Below are positions 17,812-26,397 of a stretch of DNA of 64,000 nt, in pieces (positions within the stretch are counted from its first letter, which is position 1; the number at the start of each line of letters is the position of its first letter). Origin of the DNA: Nostoc sp. KVJ3 (lineage in GTDB: Bacteria; Cyanobacteriota; Cyanobacteriia; Cyanobacteriales; Nostocaceae). Below the pieces are notes generated by a model that was given only the letters and a program-made list of their open reading frames with translations, did not search any database and was not told where the DNA came from. The stretch covers positions 3,201,501 to 3,265,500 of the forward strand of contig NZ_WWFG01000001.1 of NCBI RefSeq assembly GCF_026127265.1, read 5' to 3'. Both the position numbers and the translations under genes were made by a program.

Positions 17812-19146
17812 ATGACGATTGAATCCGATTCCTCTGATCTACCAACCCCAAAACCAGTTCCCGAAAACGATTTGCAACCGGATGACTTTGACGGTAGTTC
17901 CACTGAGAAAAATCTAACCTCAGAAGTACTAGCGGCTATTGGATCTTTGCAATCTCCGCAACATACAATTGCTTTACAACAAGCCCGTTCTGACTTCAAG
18001 CAACCTAGTACCAGCCAATTCACAGTTAAGCCGAGAGCATTGCTAATTACTCTAATAGCGATCGCCCTCACCTTCATTGGAGTTATCCTCAATAACTGGA
18101 TCGTTGGCATTACTGGAACGCTGATAACTTTGTTGTTATCCCTAGCGATATTATTGCCTTGGTTCCAAGAAGTTTTAGATGAGTGGTTTTCACCCCAAGA
18201 ACGCACCTTGTTTGTGGCCTTTTTGGGATTATTAGTAGCCATCATCGGCTTGATCAGGTTCACAGGTATAGGCGATCGCTTACTTGTTTTGGGACGTAAA
18301 ATTAACTGGGACATTGCTGGAACCCTAGCAGATTGGTTTGGCGCTTTGGGGCAAATTCTCATCGCGATCATTGCCGTTTATGTAGCATGGCGACAATATG
18401 TCATTTCCAAAGACTTGACAATTCAGCAAAACCTGCTCACAGTTCAGCAAAATATTATTACCCAGCAACAGACAATTGATTCTTATTTCCAAGGCATTTC
18501 AGACTTGGTGTTAGATGAAGAAGGATTATTAGAAGATTGGCCCCAAGAAAGAGCGATCGCTGAAGGACGCACTGCGGCAATTTTGAGTAGTGTCGATGGT
18601 AGTGGTAAAGCGAAAATTCTCCGCTTTCTCTCACGTTCTAAGTTGTTATCACCCCTAAAACGCGATCGCTTATTAGGTCGAGCTATTCTCGATGGGACTG
18701 GCGGATATGCAGAAGACCGCTTAGAAGGTTTGCGTGTCATCGATTTAGGCGTAATGCTAGCCGCCGCAGACCTTTCCGGTACTGATTTACGTTGGACTGA
18801 CCTCAGCGAAGCTAATCTTGTCCGCGCTAATCTGACCGGTTGTGACTTAGTAAAAGCTAACCTCTCCCGCACAATTTTATATAGTGCTAATCTTGATGGT
18901 GCGGACATCAACGGCATTCGCCTATTCTATGGTGTAGTAGATAAAGCATCACCCCGCAGTCGCACTAAACCACCAGATTATGAAACCGGCGAACAAACTG
19001 GTGCTGTGGTGGAAAATGCTGATTTCAGCAATGTGCAACGGATGTCTGAGTCTGCACGTTGCTACTGTTGCACTTGGGGAGGTGAAACAACTAGAGCCAC
19101 TATTCCCGGTGGTTGTGAAGGCATTCCTAATAAGTTGGGACGGTAG
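17812..19146 (+). CDS. Membrane-anchored pentapeptide-repeat protein
   Basis: 444 residues. An acidic, Ser/Pro-rich head (~1-65) is followed by three to four membrane segments: ALLITLIAIALTFIGVIL, GTLITLLLSLAILL, LFVAFLGLLVAIIGLI and ALGQILIAIIAVYVAW. A Gln-rich coiled stretch (QNLLTVQQNIITQQQTI) then leads to a soluble domain and A(D/N)LxxxD pentapeptides at about residues 320-365 (LSGTDLRWTDLSEANLVRAN). Pentapeptides form a right-handed beta-helix used for protein contacts. Similar membrane-plus-pentapeptide proteins occur in many cyanobacteria; the cellular role is unknown. Confidence 0.82.
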   Translation: MTIESDSSDLPTPKPVPENDLQPDDFDGSSTEKNLTSEVLAAIGSLQSPQHTIALQQARSDFKQPSTSQFTVKPRALLITLIAIALTFIGVILNNWIVGITGTLITLLLSLAILLPWFQEVLDEWFSPQERTLFVAFLGLLVAIIGLIRFTGIGDRLLVLGRKINWDIAGTLADWFGALGQILIAIIAVYVAWRQYVISKDLTIQQNLLTVQQNIITQQQTIDSYFQGISDLVLDEEGLLEDWPQERAIAEGRTAAILSSVDGSGKAKILRFLSRSKLLSPLKRDRLLGRAILDGTGGYAEDRLEGLRVIDLGVMLAAADLSGTDLRWTDLSEANLVRANLTGCDLVKANLSRTILYSANLDGADINGIRLFYGVVDKASPRSRTKPPDYETGEQTGAVVENADFSNVQRMSESARCYCCTWGGETTRATIPGGCEGIPNKLGR

Positions 19147-19170
19147 TTGTAGGTATAAAACAATCGCTAT

Positions 19171-19194
19171 AGAGACGTAAAATTTTACGTCTCT
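19171..19194. terminator. Palindrome after pentapeptide gene
   Basis: AGAGACGTAAAA is followed directly by its complement TTTTACGTCTCT, a perfect 24-base palindrome 25 bases after the stop codon. It may terminate transcription but also matches a widespread intergenic repeat. Confidence 0.45.
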
Positions 19195-19355
19195 ACATTC
19201 AAGTTCATACCTCGATTCAAATCTCTTAGAGAGGTTTTCTGTGTCTTCTCTGCGAGACGCTGCGCGTTGGCGGTTCGTTAAAAAATTGACTTTGACAACA
19301 AAAGTTTTAGCTTTAACTAAACCATATTGAACTATAAATATATTTTTCTACTGCT

Positions 19356-19943
19356 TTATTCTTCAATCAACTCAAAATTAACCCGCTCATAAATATCACG
19401 CAAGGAAATTTGGAACTCAATAGAATCCAAGATTAAAACAGCTTCTTCACCTTCATACTCCTTAAAAATCCATTGACCTTCTGCTTGCTTGGCAAATTGT
19501 TCTACAGTAAAACTATACTGGTCAATCATAATATATTCCTGAAAATCAGGAATTGAGCGATAATATTTAAACTTATCTGTTTTGTCATAATTTTTAGTTG
19601 AGTTTGATAAAACTTCAACAAGTAACAAAGGGTTAGTAATAGTTGTTGTACCTATTCCCTCGTAAATAGGCTTACCTTTGACGACTATAACATCAGGATA
19701 AGTATAAAGGTGATAACGCGGTATTGATACTTTCACATCAGCCATATATATATCATAAGCTTGACCTTGCACTGTCAGGGGAAATTTTCTACAAAAATTA
19801 AGTGAAATTTTATTGTGGTTAGTTGTTCCTCCTGTCATCCGTATAATTTCTCCGTCTTTGTATTCATTTTTATATTCAGCCTTCTCTTCTAATTCCAAAT
19901 ATTCTTCTGGGGTGTAATAGTGCTTTTCTGTTTGTAAAATCAT
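19356..19943 (-). CDS. Uma2-family (DUF820) PD-(D/E)XK nuclease-like protein
   Basis: 195 residues from the ATG at 19943; the upstream extension of the frame is a hydrophobic run typical of non-coding AT-rich DNA. The N-terminus YYTPEEYLELEEKAEYKNEY and the core TYPDVIVVKGKP...LLVEVLSNSTKNYDKTDKF are the Uma2 pattern, with Asp (YPDV), Glu (VEVLS) and Lys (TDKFKYY) as the expected catalytic set. These genes are greatly expanded in cyanobacteria; function is unknown despite the restriction-endonuclease fold. Stand-alone gene. Confidence 0.85.
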   Translation of the reverse strand: MILQTEKHYYTPEEYLELEEKAEYKNEYKDGEIIRMTGGTTNHNKISLNFCRKFPLTVQGQAYDIYMADVKVSIPRYHLYTYPDVIVVKGKPIYEGIGTTTITNPLLLVEVLSNSTKNYDKTDKFKYYRSIPDFQEYIMIDQYSFTVEQFAKQAEGQWIFKEYEGEEAVLILDSIEFQISLRDIYERVNFELIEE

Positions 19944-20541
19944 ATTAATTAACTCACTAAATATTAGGAATGTGTATGTTATCAATAGCGTAACGCACAC
20001 TAAATTGATTCAACAAAATTAGGATATGCTTGCTTGTTGTTTTGACTTAAAACCCTCTTTTGGAGAGATGTTTGTAAACAAAATATACGTATTGTAATTT
20101 TGTAAAAAAGATCGCCTCGATCGCGGCAGTTATTTTTTAATGAAACTTATTTTATAATATTTATCTTCCTCTTAATTATCTTTATTCCAACAATAAATAA
20201 AATTATCAAATGATATCAACATTTTTACCGATCGCTCCAGATATACGCTTAATTGCTAGATGTGGCAGCAGCGATCGCATTCAGAGCAGATATGGCTGAT
20301 TTAGTCATAACCTTTTCTGAAAGCGCGGTAACATCAGAGACAGCAGTTACCGAACTAGCTCAACCAGATAAATAATTGCCGAAATCACCACAGTCTTATT
20401 TTGCACAAGCAACACCACCTTGTATCAGTTAAAGCACTCTGGTACTTTACAGCGCATAGAATAAATTAAGTAGGTCATTAGTCATTAGTCCTTTGTCAAT
20501 GCCCAATGCCCCATGCCCCATGCCCAATAACTAAATAACTA
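19944..20541. other. Intergenic region with a short remnant frame and STRR
   Basis: From about 20292 a 27-codon frame (MADLVITFSESAVTSETAV..) looks like a decayed gene scrap but matches nothing I know. At 20497-20528 there is a GCCCAATGCCCCATGCCC heptamer repeat just upstream of sppA. The rest is AT-rich with no signal seen. Confidence 0.4.
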
Positions 20542-22377
20542 ATGCGTAATTTTATCAAACAAACTTTTGCTAGTTTAGTTGGCACTTTACTAGGACTAAT
20601 TATTTTCGGTGGTTTAGGAACCACTGGACTGTTCTTGCTGATATTGACTGCTACCTCTTCTAAAGATACTGGGCCGAGCGTAAAAGATAAGTCAGTGCTG
20701 GTTTTTGACTTGTCGATGAAAATTACTGATAGCGAACCCAGTTCAAGCGAAGTGCTTCAAAATACACTATCAGGTGTAGATGACGAAAGGATATCACTCC
20801 ACAAAGTTGTGGAAACTTTGGAAAAAGCACGGCGCGATCCGCGAATTGTTGGGATCTATATGGATGCAACTAGCACCAGCCAAGTTAGTAACGTCGGCTA
20901 TGCCTCCCTAAAAGAAATTCGGAAAGCGCTGGAAGAGTTTCGCGCTTCTGGAAAAAAGATTGTTGCATACGGCAGTGATTGGAGTAAAAAGGAATATTAT
21001 CTGAGTTCAGTCGCAGATTCCATTGTACTTAATCCTCTAGGACTGATGGAAATCAACGGTTTGAGTTCACAACCGATGTTCTTAGCTGGGGCATTGCAGA
21101 AGTACGGCGTTGGTGTTCAAGTCGTGCGAGTGGGTAAATTCAAAGGGGCAGTAGAACCGTTTATCCTGACAAAATTGAGTCCAGAAAACCGCGAGCAAAC
21201 TCAGAAATTGTTGGATGATGTTTGGGGAGAGTGGCGCACTGCTGTGGGTGCAAGTCGCAAAATTGAACCTAACCAGTTGCAAGCGATCGCAGATAGCCAA
21301 GCAATACTAGAAGCCAACCAAGCCAAAACCAACGGTTTAGTTGATCGAGTAGAATACCCCGATCAAGTGGTAACAGACCTCAAAAAACTGACAGATAGCG
21401 ATAAAAACGACAAAACATTTCGACAAATTAGCCTGAATAGCTACGCTCAAGTTTCTGGCAAATCTTTGGGTGTCGAACGTAACTCAAAAAATCAAATTGC
21501 CGTTGTTTATGCTGAGGGCGAGATTGTCGATGGTAAAGGTGATGATGGACAAGTAGGAGGCGATCGCTTTGCTAAAATCTTCAACAAACTCCGACAAGAT
21601 AAGGATGTCAAGGCTATTGTATTACGAATTAATAGTCCTGGTGGAAGTGCTACCGCAGCCGAAGTTATGCAGCGAGAAGTGAAATTAACTCGTGAAGTAA
21701 AACCGGTTGTAGTATCAATGGGCGATGTCGCCGCCTCTGGTGGTTACTGGATTGCTAGCGACTCTAATCGCATTTTTGCTGAACCAAATACCATTACAGG
21801 CTCAATAGGTGTATTTGGGTTGCTATTTAATGGGCAAAAGCTGGCGAATGACAACGGTATTAGCTGGGATTCCGTGAAAACTGCACGCTATGCAGATAGT
21901 CAAACAGTTTCGCGTCCGAAATCGCCCGAAGAATTAGCACTTTATCAGCGCACTGTTAACCATATTTATGATATGTTTCTGAATAAAGTTTCTCAAGGTC
22001 GTAAACTCCCAGAACAAAAAGTGGCAGAAATTGCCCAAGGGCGAGTTTGGTCTGGTGAAGCAGCCAAGGCAATTGGTTTGGTTGATGAAATTGGCGGTTT
22101 GAATATTGCGATCGCTTATGCTGCTAAAGAGGCAAAACTAGGAGAAGACTGGGAAGTGCAAGAATATCCTCGCACTGGCAGTTTTGGAGAACGCTTTTTT
22201 GGGCGTGCAACTGAAGAAGCACGGACTGCTTTAGGAATTGAAGGGACACAACTCAAGCCATCCAATCCCATAACCACTGAATTCCAGAAATTGCAACAGG
22301 AAGTAGAGATTCTGCAAAAGCTGAACGATCCAAAGGGAGTTTACGCCCGCTTGCCTTTCAACTTGAAGATTGAGTAA
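20542..22377 (+). CDS. sppA: Signal peptide peptidase SppA (protease IV), 67K long form
   Basis: 611 residues, the length of the two-domain SppA. An N-terminal membrane anchor is at ~8-38 (LVGTLLGLIIFGGLGTTGLF). The catalytic lysine lies in RVGKFKGAVEPF of the N-terminal domain and the catalytic serine in GDVAASGGYWIASDSN of the C-terminal domain; INSPGGSATAAEVM and GSIGVFG complete the S49 signature. The enzyme cleaves remnant signal peptides in the membrane; in cyanobacteria SppA1 has been tied to light acclimation and phycobilisome turnover. Stand-alone gene, with an STRR just upstream. Confidence 0.95.
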   Translation: MRNFIKQTFASLVGTLLGLIIFGGLGTTGLFLLILTATSSKDTGPSVKDKSVLVFDLSMKITDSEPSSSEVLQNTLSGVDDERISLHKVVETLEKARRDPRIVGIYMDATSTSQVSNVGYASLKEIRKALEEFRASGKKIVAYGSDWSKKEYYLSSVADSIVLNPLGLMEINGLSSQPMFLAGALQKYGVGVQVVRVGKFKGAVEPFILTKLSPENREQTQKLLDDVWGEWRTAVGASRKIEPNQLQAIADSQAILEANQAKTNGLVDRVEYPDQVVTDLKKLTDSDKNDKTFRQISLNSYAQVSGKSLGVERNSKNQIAVVYAEGEIVDGKGDDGQVGGDRFAKIFNKLRQDKDVKAIVLRINSPGGSATAAEVMQREVKLTREVKPVVVSMGDVAASGGYWIASDSNRIFAEPNTITGSIGVFGLLFNGQKLANDNGISWDSVKTARYADSQTVSRPKSPEELALYQRTVNHIYDMFLNKVSQGRKLPEQKVAEIAQGRVWSGEAAKAIGLVDEIGGLNIAIAYAAKEAKLGEDWEVQEYPRTGSFGERFFGRATEEARTALGIEGTQLKPSNPITTEFQKLQQEVEILQKLNDPKGVYARLPFNLKIE

Positions 22378-22496
22378 ATGCTTTTTTGGGCGTTACTGAA
22401 TTCTAAGCATGAAAATGATTTTGAGTGATTTGATAACCCTTGTAGAGACCATTGACAGGAAAGACCAAGTAAGTAGTTAAACAAAATTAATTACAC

Positions 22497-22578
22497 GATT
22501 TATCGCCGTCTTTACAATAATCAATCCTTTGTAGAGACGGCGATTTATCGCGTCTCTTGCCTTAACCGAACAGTGTTG
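22497..22578. repeat. Palindromic intergenic element, copy 2
   Basis: Left arm GATTTATCGCCGTC (22497-22510), 25-base loop (22511-22535), right arm GACGGCGATTTATC (22536-22549), then GCGTCTCTTGCCTTAACCG and AACAGTGTTG as in copy 1. The loop matches the reverse complement of copy 1's loop at 20 of 25 positions. Confidence 0.8.
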
Positions 22579-22589
22579 AGATATGTCAT

Positions 22590-22613
22590 AGGGGCAATTC
22601 ATGAATTGCCCCT
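22590..22613. repeat. Perfect 24-bp palindrome
   Basis: AGGGGCAATTCA followed directly by TGAATTGCCCCT. It lies 115 bases before the start of the dynamin-like gene, right next to repeat copy 2. It is probably an intergenic repeat; an operator role cannot be excluded. Confidence 0.55.
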
Positions 22614-22727
22614 ACGATGCAGTTATATCTTGCATCCAAACCGCATCAAATATCTCAGAAAATATACTGTACCATCCAGACAATAAATGTAACTAATATA
22701 TACATAAATATTGTCAGGGTGCTGAAT

Positions 22728-25169
22728 ATGTCAGATTTACCGCTTCAGTGCAAAAATTTGAAAGACCAGGTTGAGTGCATATTACAACTTTTACAACAAG
22801 AATCAACGCTATATTCTCAAGATATTACACCTGTACAAACTTCCCTAAGTAAAGCGATTTCTCCCAAGTTTGAGATTGTGTTTGCAGGTGCGTTTAGTGC
22901 CGGTAAATCAATGCTAATCAATGCATTATTGGAGAGAGAACTACTTTACAGTGCAGAGGGACATGCTACAGGTACAGAATGCAAAATCGAGTATGCAGAA
23001 ATAGAGAAAGAACGTGTTGTTTTGACATTTTTAAGTGAAGCAGAGATTCGGGAACAAGCAGTTTCTTTGTGTCAGCAGCTAGGATTTAAGACAGTACCTA
23101 ATATCAACCAAATTGATGTAATTAACTTACTACTTGAAGGTTCTGAAGCCATTATTCAGCAGGAAGGTGGTGAGAGTAAATCAGAACGTGCAAAACAGGC
23201 CAAAGCGTTAATGTTATTGTTAGAGGGATATATAGCAAACCGCGATCGCATTTACACAGTTAATAATGCTACATATTCAATGGAGCAATTTAACTTTTCC
23301 AACCTCAAGGAAGCTGCTGGATACGCCCGTCGTGGTAGTAATAGCGCAGTATTGAAGCGGATAGAATACTACTGTAATCATCCTCTGCTAGAAGATGGGA
23401 ATGTAATCATTGACACACCTGGAATAGATGCACCCGTAGAGAAAGATGCACAATTAACTTATGCCAAAATTCAACATCCTGATACTTCGGCGGTGGTGTG
23501 TGTGCTAAAACCGGCTTCAGCGGGTGACATGACAAAAGAAGAAACAGAACTTTTGGAATTAATGCGGCAAAATGGGGGAGTACGCGATCGCGTTTTCTAT
23601 GTCTTCAACCGCATCGATGAGACTTGGTACAATACCCAACTACGACAACGATTAGACAATTTAATTAGTGGGCAATTTGGCAATCCAAGCAAAGTTTATA
23701 AAACGAGTGGATTATTAGGATTTTATGGCAGTCAAATTAAACAGACAAGCCAACAAGATAGATTTGGTTTAGATTCTGTTTTTGCAGAAAGCGTCAAAAG
23801 TTTAGATGGTAAAGAAGAAACGCCACAATTTATCTATGCCTTTAATAACTATTGTGTAAATTCAGGTAAGCTATCTACAACTAAATTCCGTGTTTCTGTT
23901 AACGGCTTTGAAACCCCAAATCAAAATTATGTACGGATTTTGGGGGATTGGGGAAATGAACTGATCGAAAAGCTAATTCAAGATAGTGGTACGGAGGAAT
24001 TTCGCACAGCTATTACTCGTTATCTTACAGAAGAAAAGCGACCACAACTATTTAAAAATCTTGCTGATGACTTGGAAGATGTTTGTATTAAACTGAAAAA
24101 ACATTATCAGAGTGTACAACGTAATTTAGATAGTCAGCCTCAAGAAATTGAGAGTATGAAGCTGCAAGAGTTGCAACGCCTAAATCAGCAACTTCAGCAA
24201 ATTGGTAGAGAGTTTAGTGAGCATATCACAGAAGAAGTTAACCAAATAATTAATAATTCCTGTGATGCTTTTGAAGCAGATTTTAAGCAACTGCAATCAC
24301 GGATGATTCGCCGTCTAGATGAATTGCTAGATACTTTTTCTGTAGCTGATGCTTATCGACGCGCAACCATTAGCCATCCTCGCAATGCAACTGCACCTTT
24401 AATTGCGATTTTAGTAGAGGCATTTTATTATTTAGCAAATCAATTGGAAGATATTCTGGTTGAATCTTCTCAGCAAGTAGTTACAAGTTATTTCCAGCGA
24501 TTGATTGAAAAGATTCGGAAGTCAGAATATTATCGTCAACTGTATCGTTTATTAGATCATGATGGTGGAATTGAACAAACGATAAAGACTGTCGAAAAAG
24601 TAGTTACTCAAGCATTACTGAGTGCTGCTAGTGTAGAGTGCGATCGCTTTGTGCGAGAAAGTCCCAGATTTTACGATGAAGGCACTTTTTCTATATATCA
24701 ATTTCGCCAGACTTTATCACAAACTTCTCAAGGTTACGACGCTGAAAGTATTGTGGAAGCAGAACCAGCAATTAGGCAATTATTGAAGTTAGATTTTGAA
24801 CCAAAAGTTTCTCAAACTATTCGCAAATCTTTTCGTCAAACTATCAACCAAACACTCAAAACTCAGTTGTTGCCAATGGCAGATCAGCAAGCAGATGAAA
24901 TTTTACAGCAATACCCACACGCACGTGCTTATTTAGAGAAAACATTAGAACAAGAAGCTGAAGAAAAAATTGCGAATAATCGCCGATTATTGAATGTTGT
25001 TGAAGAAAATATTGCAGCATATAATTCAGCCGCTTCTAATATTAATAGTTGTTTACAGGCGATGCAATTATATGACCATCTTTTACCTATAATTGGTGAT
25101 TTGTTTGATGCTGATAGTAAGTTTGGGAATAATGAGTTTTTGGTTTCAGATGTGGTACAAGAGGTTTAA
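22728..25169 (+). CDS. Bacterial dynamin-like GTPase
   Basis: 813 residues from the ATG at 22728; the 37 residues upstream in frame are AT-rich and not convincing. The GTPase motifs are G1 GAFSAGKS (54-61), G3 DTPG (~228) and G4 NRID (~295). T of G2 is likely in HATGTECK. After the G domain comes a long helical region (~440-813) with coiled-coil character and one hydrophobic stretch (APLIAILVEAFYYLANQL), a candidate membrane-insertion paddle. Dynamin-like proteins bind and remodel membranes in a GTP-dependent way. It is longer than the structurally known Nostoc BDLP (about 690 residues) and looks like a different subfamily. A KGK-domain gene follows about 100 bases downstream on the same strand. 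Confidence 0.88.
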   Translation: MSDLPLQCKNLKDQVECILQLLQQESTLYSQDITPVQTSLSKAISPKFEIVFAGAFSAGKSMLINALLERELLYSAEGHATGTECKIEYAEIEKERVVLTFLSEAEIREQAVSLCQQLGFKTVPNINQIDVINLLLEGSEAIIQQEGGESKSERAKQAKALMLLLEGYIANRDRIYTVNNATYSMEQFNFSNLKEAAGYARRGSNSAVLKRIEYYCNHPLLEDGNVIIDTPGIDAPVEKDAQLTYAKIQHPDTSAVVCVLKPASAGDMTKEETELLELMRQNGGVRDRVFYVFNRIDETWYNTQLRQRLDNLISGQFGNPSKVYKTSGLLGFYGSQIKQTSQQDRFGLDSVFAESVKSLDGKEETPQFIYAFNNYCVNSGKLSTTKFRVSVNGFETPNQNYVRILGDWGNELIEKLIQDSGTEEFRTAITRYLTEEKRPQLFKNLADDLEDVCIKLKKHYQSVQRNLDSQPQEIESMKLQELQRLNQQLQQIGREFSEHITEEVNQIINNSCDAFEADFKQLQSRMIRRLDELLDTFSVADAYRRATISHPRNATAPLIAILVEAFYYLANQLEDILVESSQQVVTSYFQRLIEKIRKSEYYRQLYRLLDHDGGIEQTIKTVEKVVTQALLSAASVECDRFVRESPRFYDEGTFSIYQFRQTLSQTSQGYDAESIVEAEPAIRQLLKLDFEPKVSQTIRKSFRQTINQTLKTQLLPMADQQADEILQQYPHARAYLEKTLEQEAEEKIANNRRLLNVVEENIAAYNSAASNINSCLQAMQLYDHLLPIIGDLFDADSKFGNNEFLVSDVVQEV

Positions 25170-25272
25170 TTTTAATCTCGAAGATGATTTGAGATAAATT
25201 TAGCTTTTAGTGAGTGCTTTAGCACTCACTGACTACGGTTTTGTTTTGCGCAAAGAGGTTAAGGAGCATATT

Positions 25273-25710
25273 TTGGTCGAAATCACCAACAATGGCAGAT
25301 ATCGTAGAAGAAAATCAAAAATTGAGGTTGATAAGCAAGATGAATTCAAGCAAATAGAGTGTAACGATGGTGATGTTTTGGACTTTGGAGACAACATATA
25401 TAAAGTTGCTAAATTGAAACAAGCAATAGATACCTCATATAATTCCCATCTGGTAAATATATTGAATGAAGAATTAAGGAGGAAGGGAGTAGATATAAAC
25501 AATTCTCTTGTGAATTTGTTTCAGACGGGGACAGATTGCGAAATTTTAACACTAGGTTCTCAAAGCTGGAAAAAGGGTAAAGTGAAAATTAAAATAAGCG
25601 TTGAATTTTATGTTGAAGAGGAAGATTTACAAATAACTAACAGCAACAATTCACAAATCACCGAACCAGAATCGCCTCTTGATGATCTTCGCCGTATGAT
25701 TAATGAGTAA
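25273..25710 (+). CDS. KGK-domain protein, function unknown
   Basis: About 145 residues if translated from the TTG at 25273, which has AAGGAG six bases upstream. The frame is open from a GTG at 25210, but that codon lies in a palindrome (AGTGAGTGCTTTAGCACTCACT) and has no ribosome site. The segment CNDGDVLDFGDNIYKVAKL and, near the C-terminus, SWKKGKVKIKISVEFY match the cyanobacterial KGK family, named for its conserved Lys-Gly-Lys. The function of the family is not known. The tail ends in an acidic, Ser/Asn-rich linker with DDLRRMINE. It follows the dynamin-like gene and is closed by a strong terminator, so the pair may form a unit. Confidence 0.75.
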   Translation: MVEITNNGRYRRRKSKIEVDKQDEFKQIECNDGDVLDFGDNIYKVAKLKQAIDTSYNSHLVNILNEELRRKGVDINNSLVNLFQTGTDCEILTLGSQSWKKGKVKIKISVEFYVEEEDLQITNSNNSQITEPESPLDDLRRMINE

Positions 25711-25772
25711 AATTAGTCAATCAAAATTTACATATAGCAATCTTATTTGATTTGTGGAAATTCGCGGTGTAC

Positions 25773-25805
25773 AGATCCCCGACTTCTTTAAGAAGTCGGG
25801 GATCT
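25773..25805 (+). terminator. Terminator hairpin after KGK gene
   Basis: AGATCCCCGACTTCTT (25773-25788) pairs perfectly with AAGAAGTCGGGGATCT (25790-25805), followed by AAC and five Ts. Very stable stem about 60 bases after the stop codon. The same palindrome type is common in Nostoc intergenic DNA. Confidence 0.7.
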
Positions 25806-25842
25806 AACTTTTTATGAATGATTTAGGCGTTGGTATAACCTA

Positions 25843-26060
25843 GTGAACTACTCCGCCGTAAGACGGACGGAGCTTCCCAATTCATCGGGAATAGCTTCCA
25901 GAACTCCATAGTACTAGAAAGTCTGACATTCCCTCCAAGGGCAGGAGTCCTGGTTCCCAAGACCCAAATCTTTCTCTTGCAACATATACCTTTACGGGTT
26001 CGGCACTTCCTTCAAGTCGGAGAACCGCAAGGGCGGAGTGCCTCACCTGAAAGCTAATGG
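25843..26060 (-). mobile_element. Possible 3'-end remnant of an IS200/IS605-type (TnpB) element
   Basis: On the minus strand this reads into AAGCTCCGTCCGTCTTACGG and CGGAGTAGTTCAC, a GC-rich hairpin end that I associate with the 3' (right) ends of cyanobacterial IS605-type insertions, where the guide (omega) RNA scaffold of TnpB lies. A 60-codon frame (26067 to 25882) could be the last residues of such an ORF, but most of a transposase is missing. Assignment is from memory of the sequence pattern, not from a search. Confidence 0.35.
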
Positions 26061-26090
26061 TTTTCACTTATGGCATTGATGGTGAAAAAC

Positions 26091-26238
26091 GCGGTCTTGG
26101 GGTCTCCCCAAGTAGAGCGATTTTGAACCCGGAGGGTCAAGACCAAATAATTTTATCAGAAAATTCTGGGGCTGTCTTGCAAAGTTGCTCCTCTACAGCG
26201 CTCCGCGCATCCTTCGGCGGGGGAGACCCCAAGACCGC
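26091..26238. repeat. 19-bp perfect inverted repeats flanking 110 bp
   Basis: GCGGTCTTGGGGTCTCCCC (26091-26109) is the exact reverse complement of 26220-26238. The same 19-mer also lies inside the MITE at 1404-1597 (1469-1487). The 25711-26397 gap otherwise contains only the terminator and the IS-like remnant. Confidence 0.75.
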
Positions 26239-26397
26239 ACTTTGCGCTTCGTCATACATCTGATATTTGTTTTTGCTCTTGCAAAAAATCAATATCAGAT
26301 GCAATCCTTATCCCCCGCTCCCTATCCCCACCTTATGAGTACATTGAAGGTGGGGACTTCCGCGACACGTTAAAATTCGTCACTATCCTAAATACTT

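Noticed and set aside
17784..18371. 195-codon minus-strand frame opposite the pentapeptide-repeat gene
   Set aside because: The plus-strand product has membrane segments and pentapeptides; the minus frame is Pro/Ser/Lys-rich with no motif.
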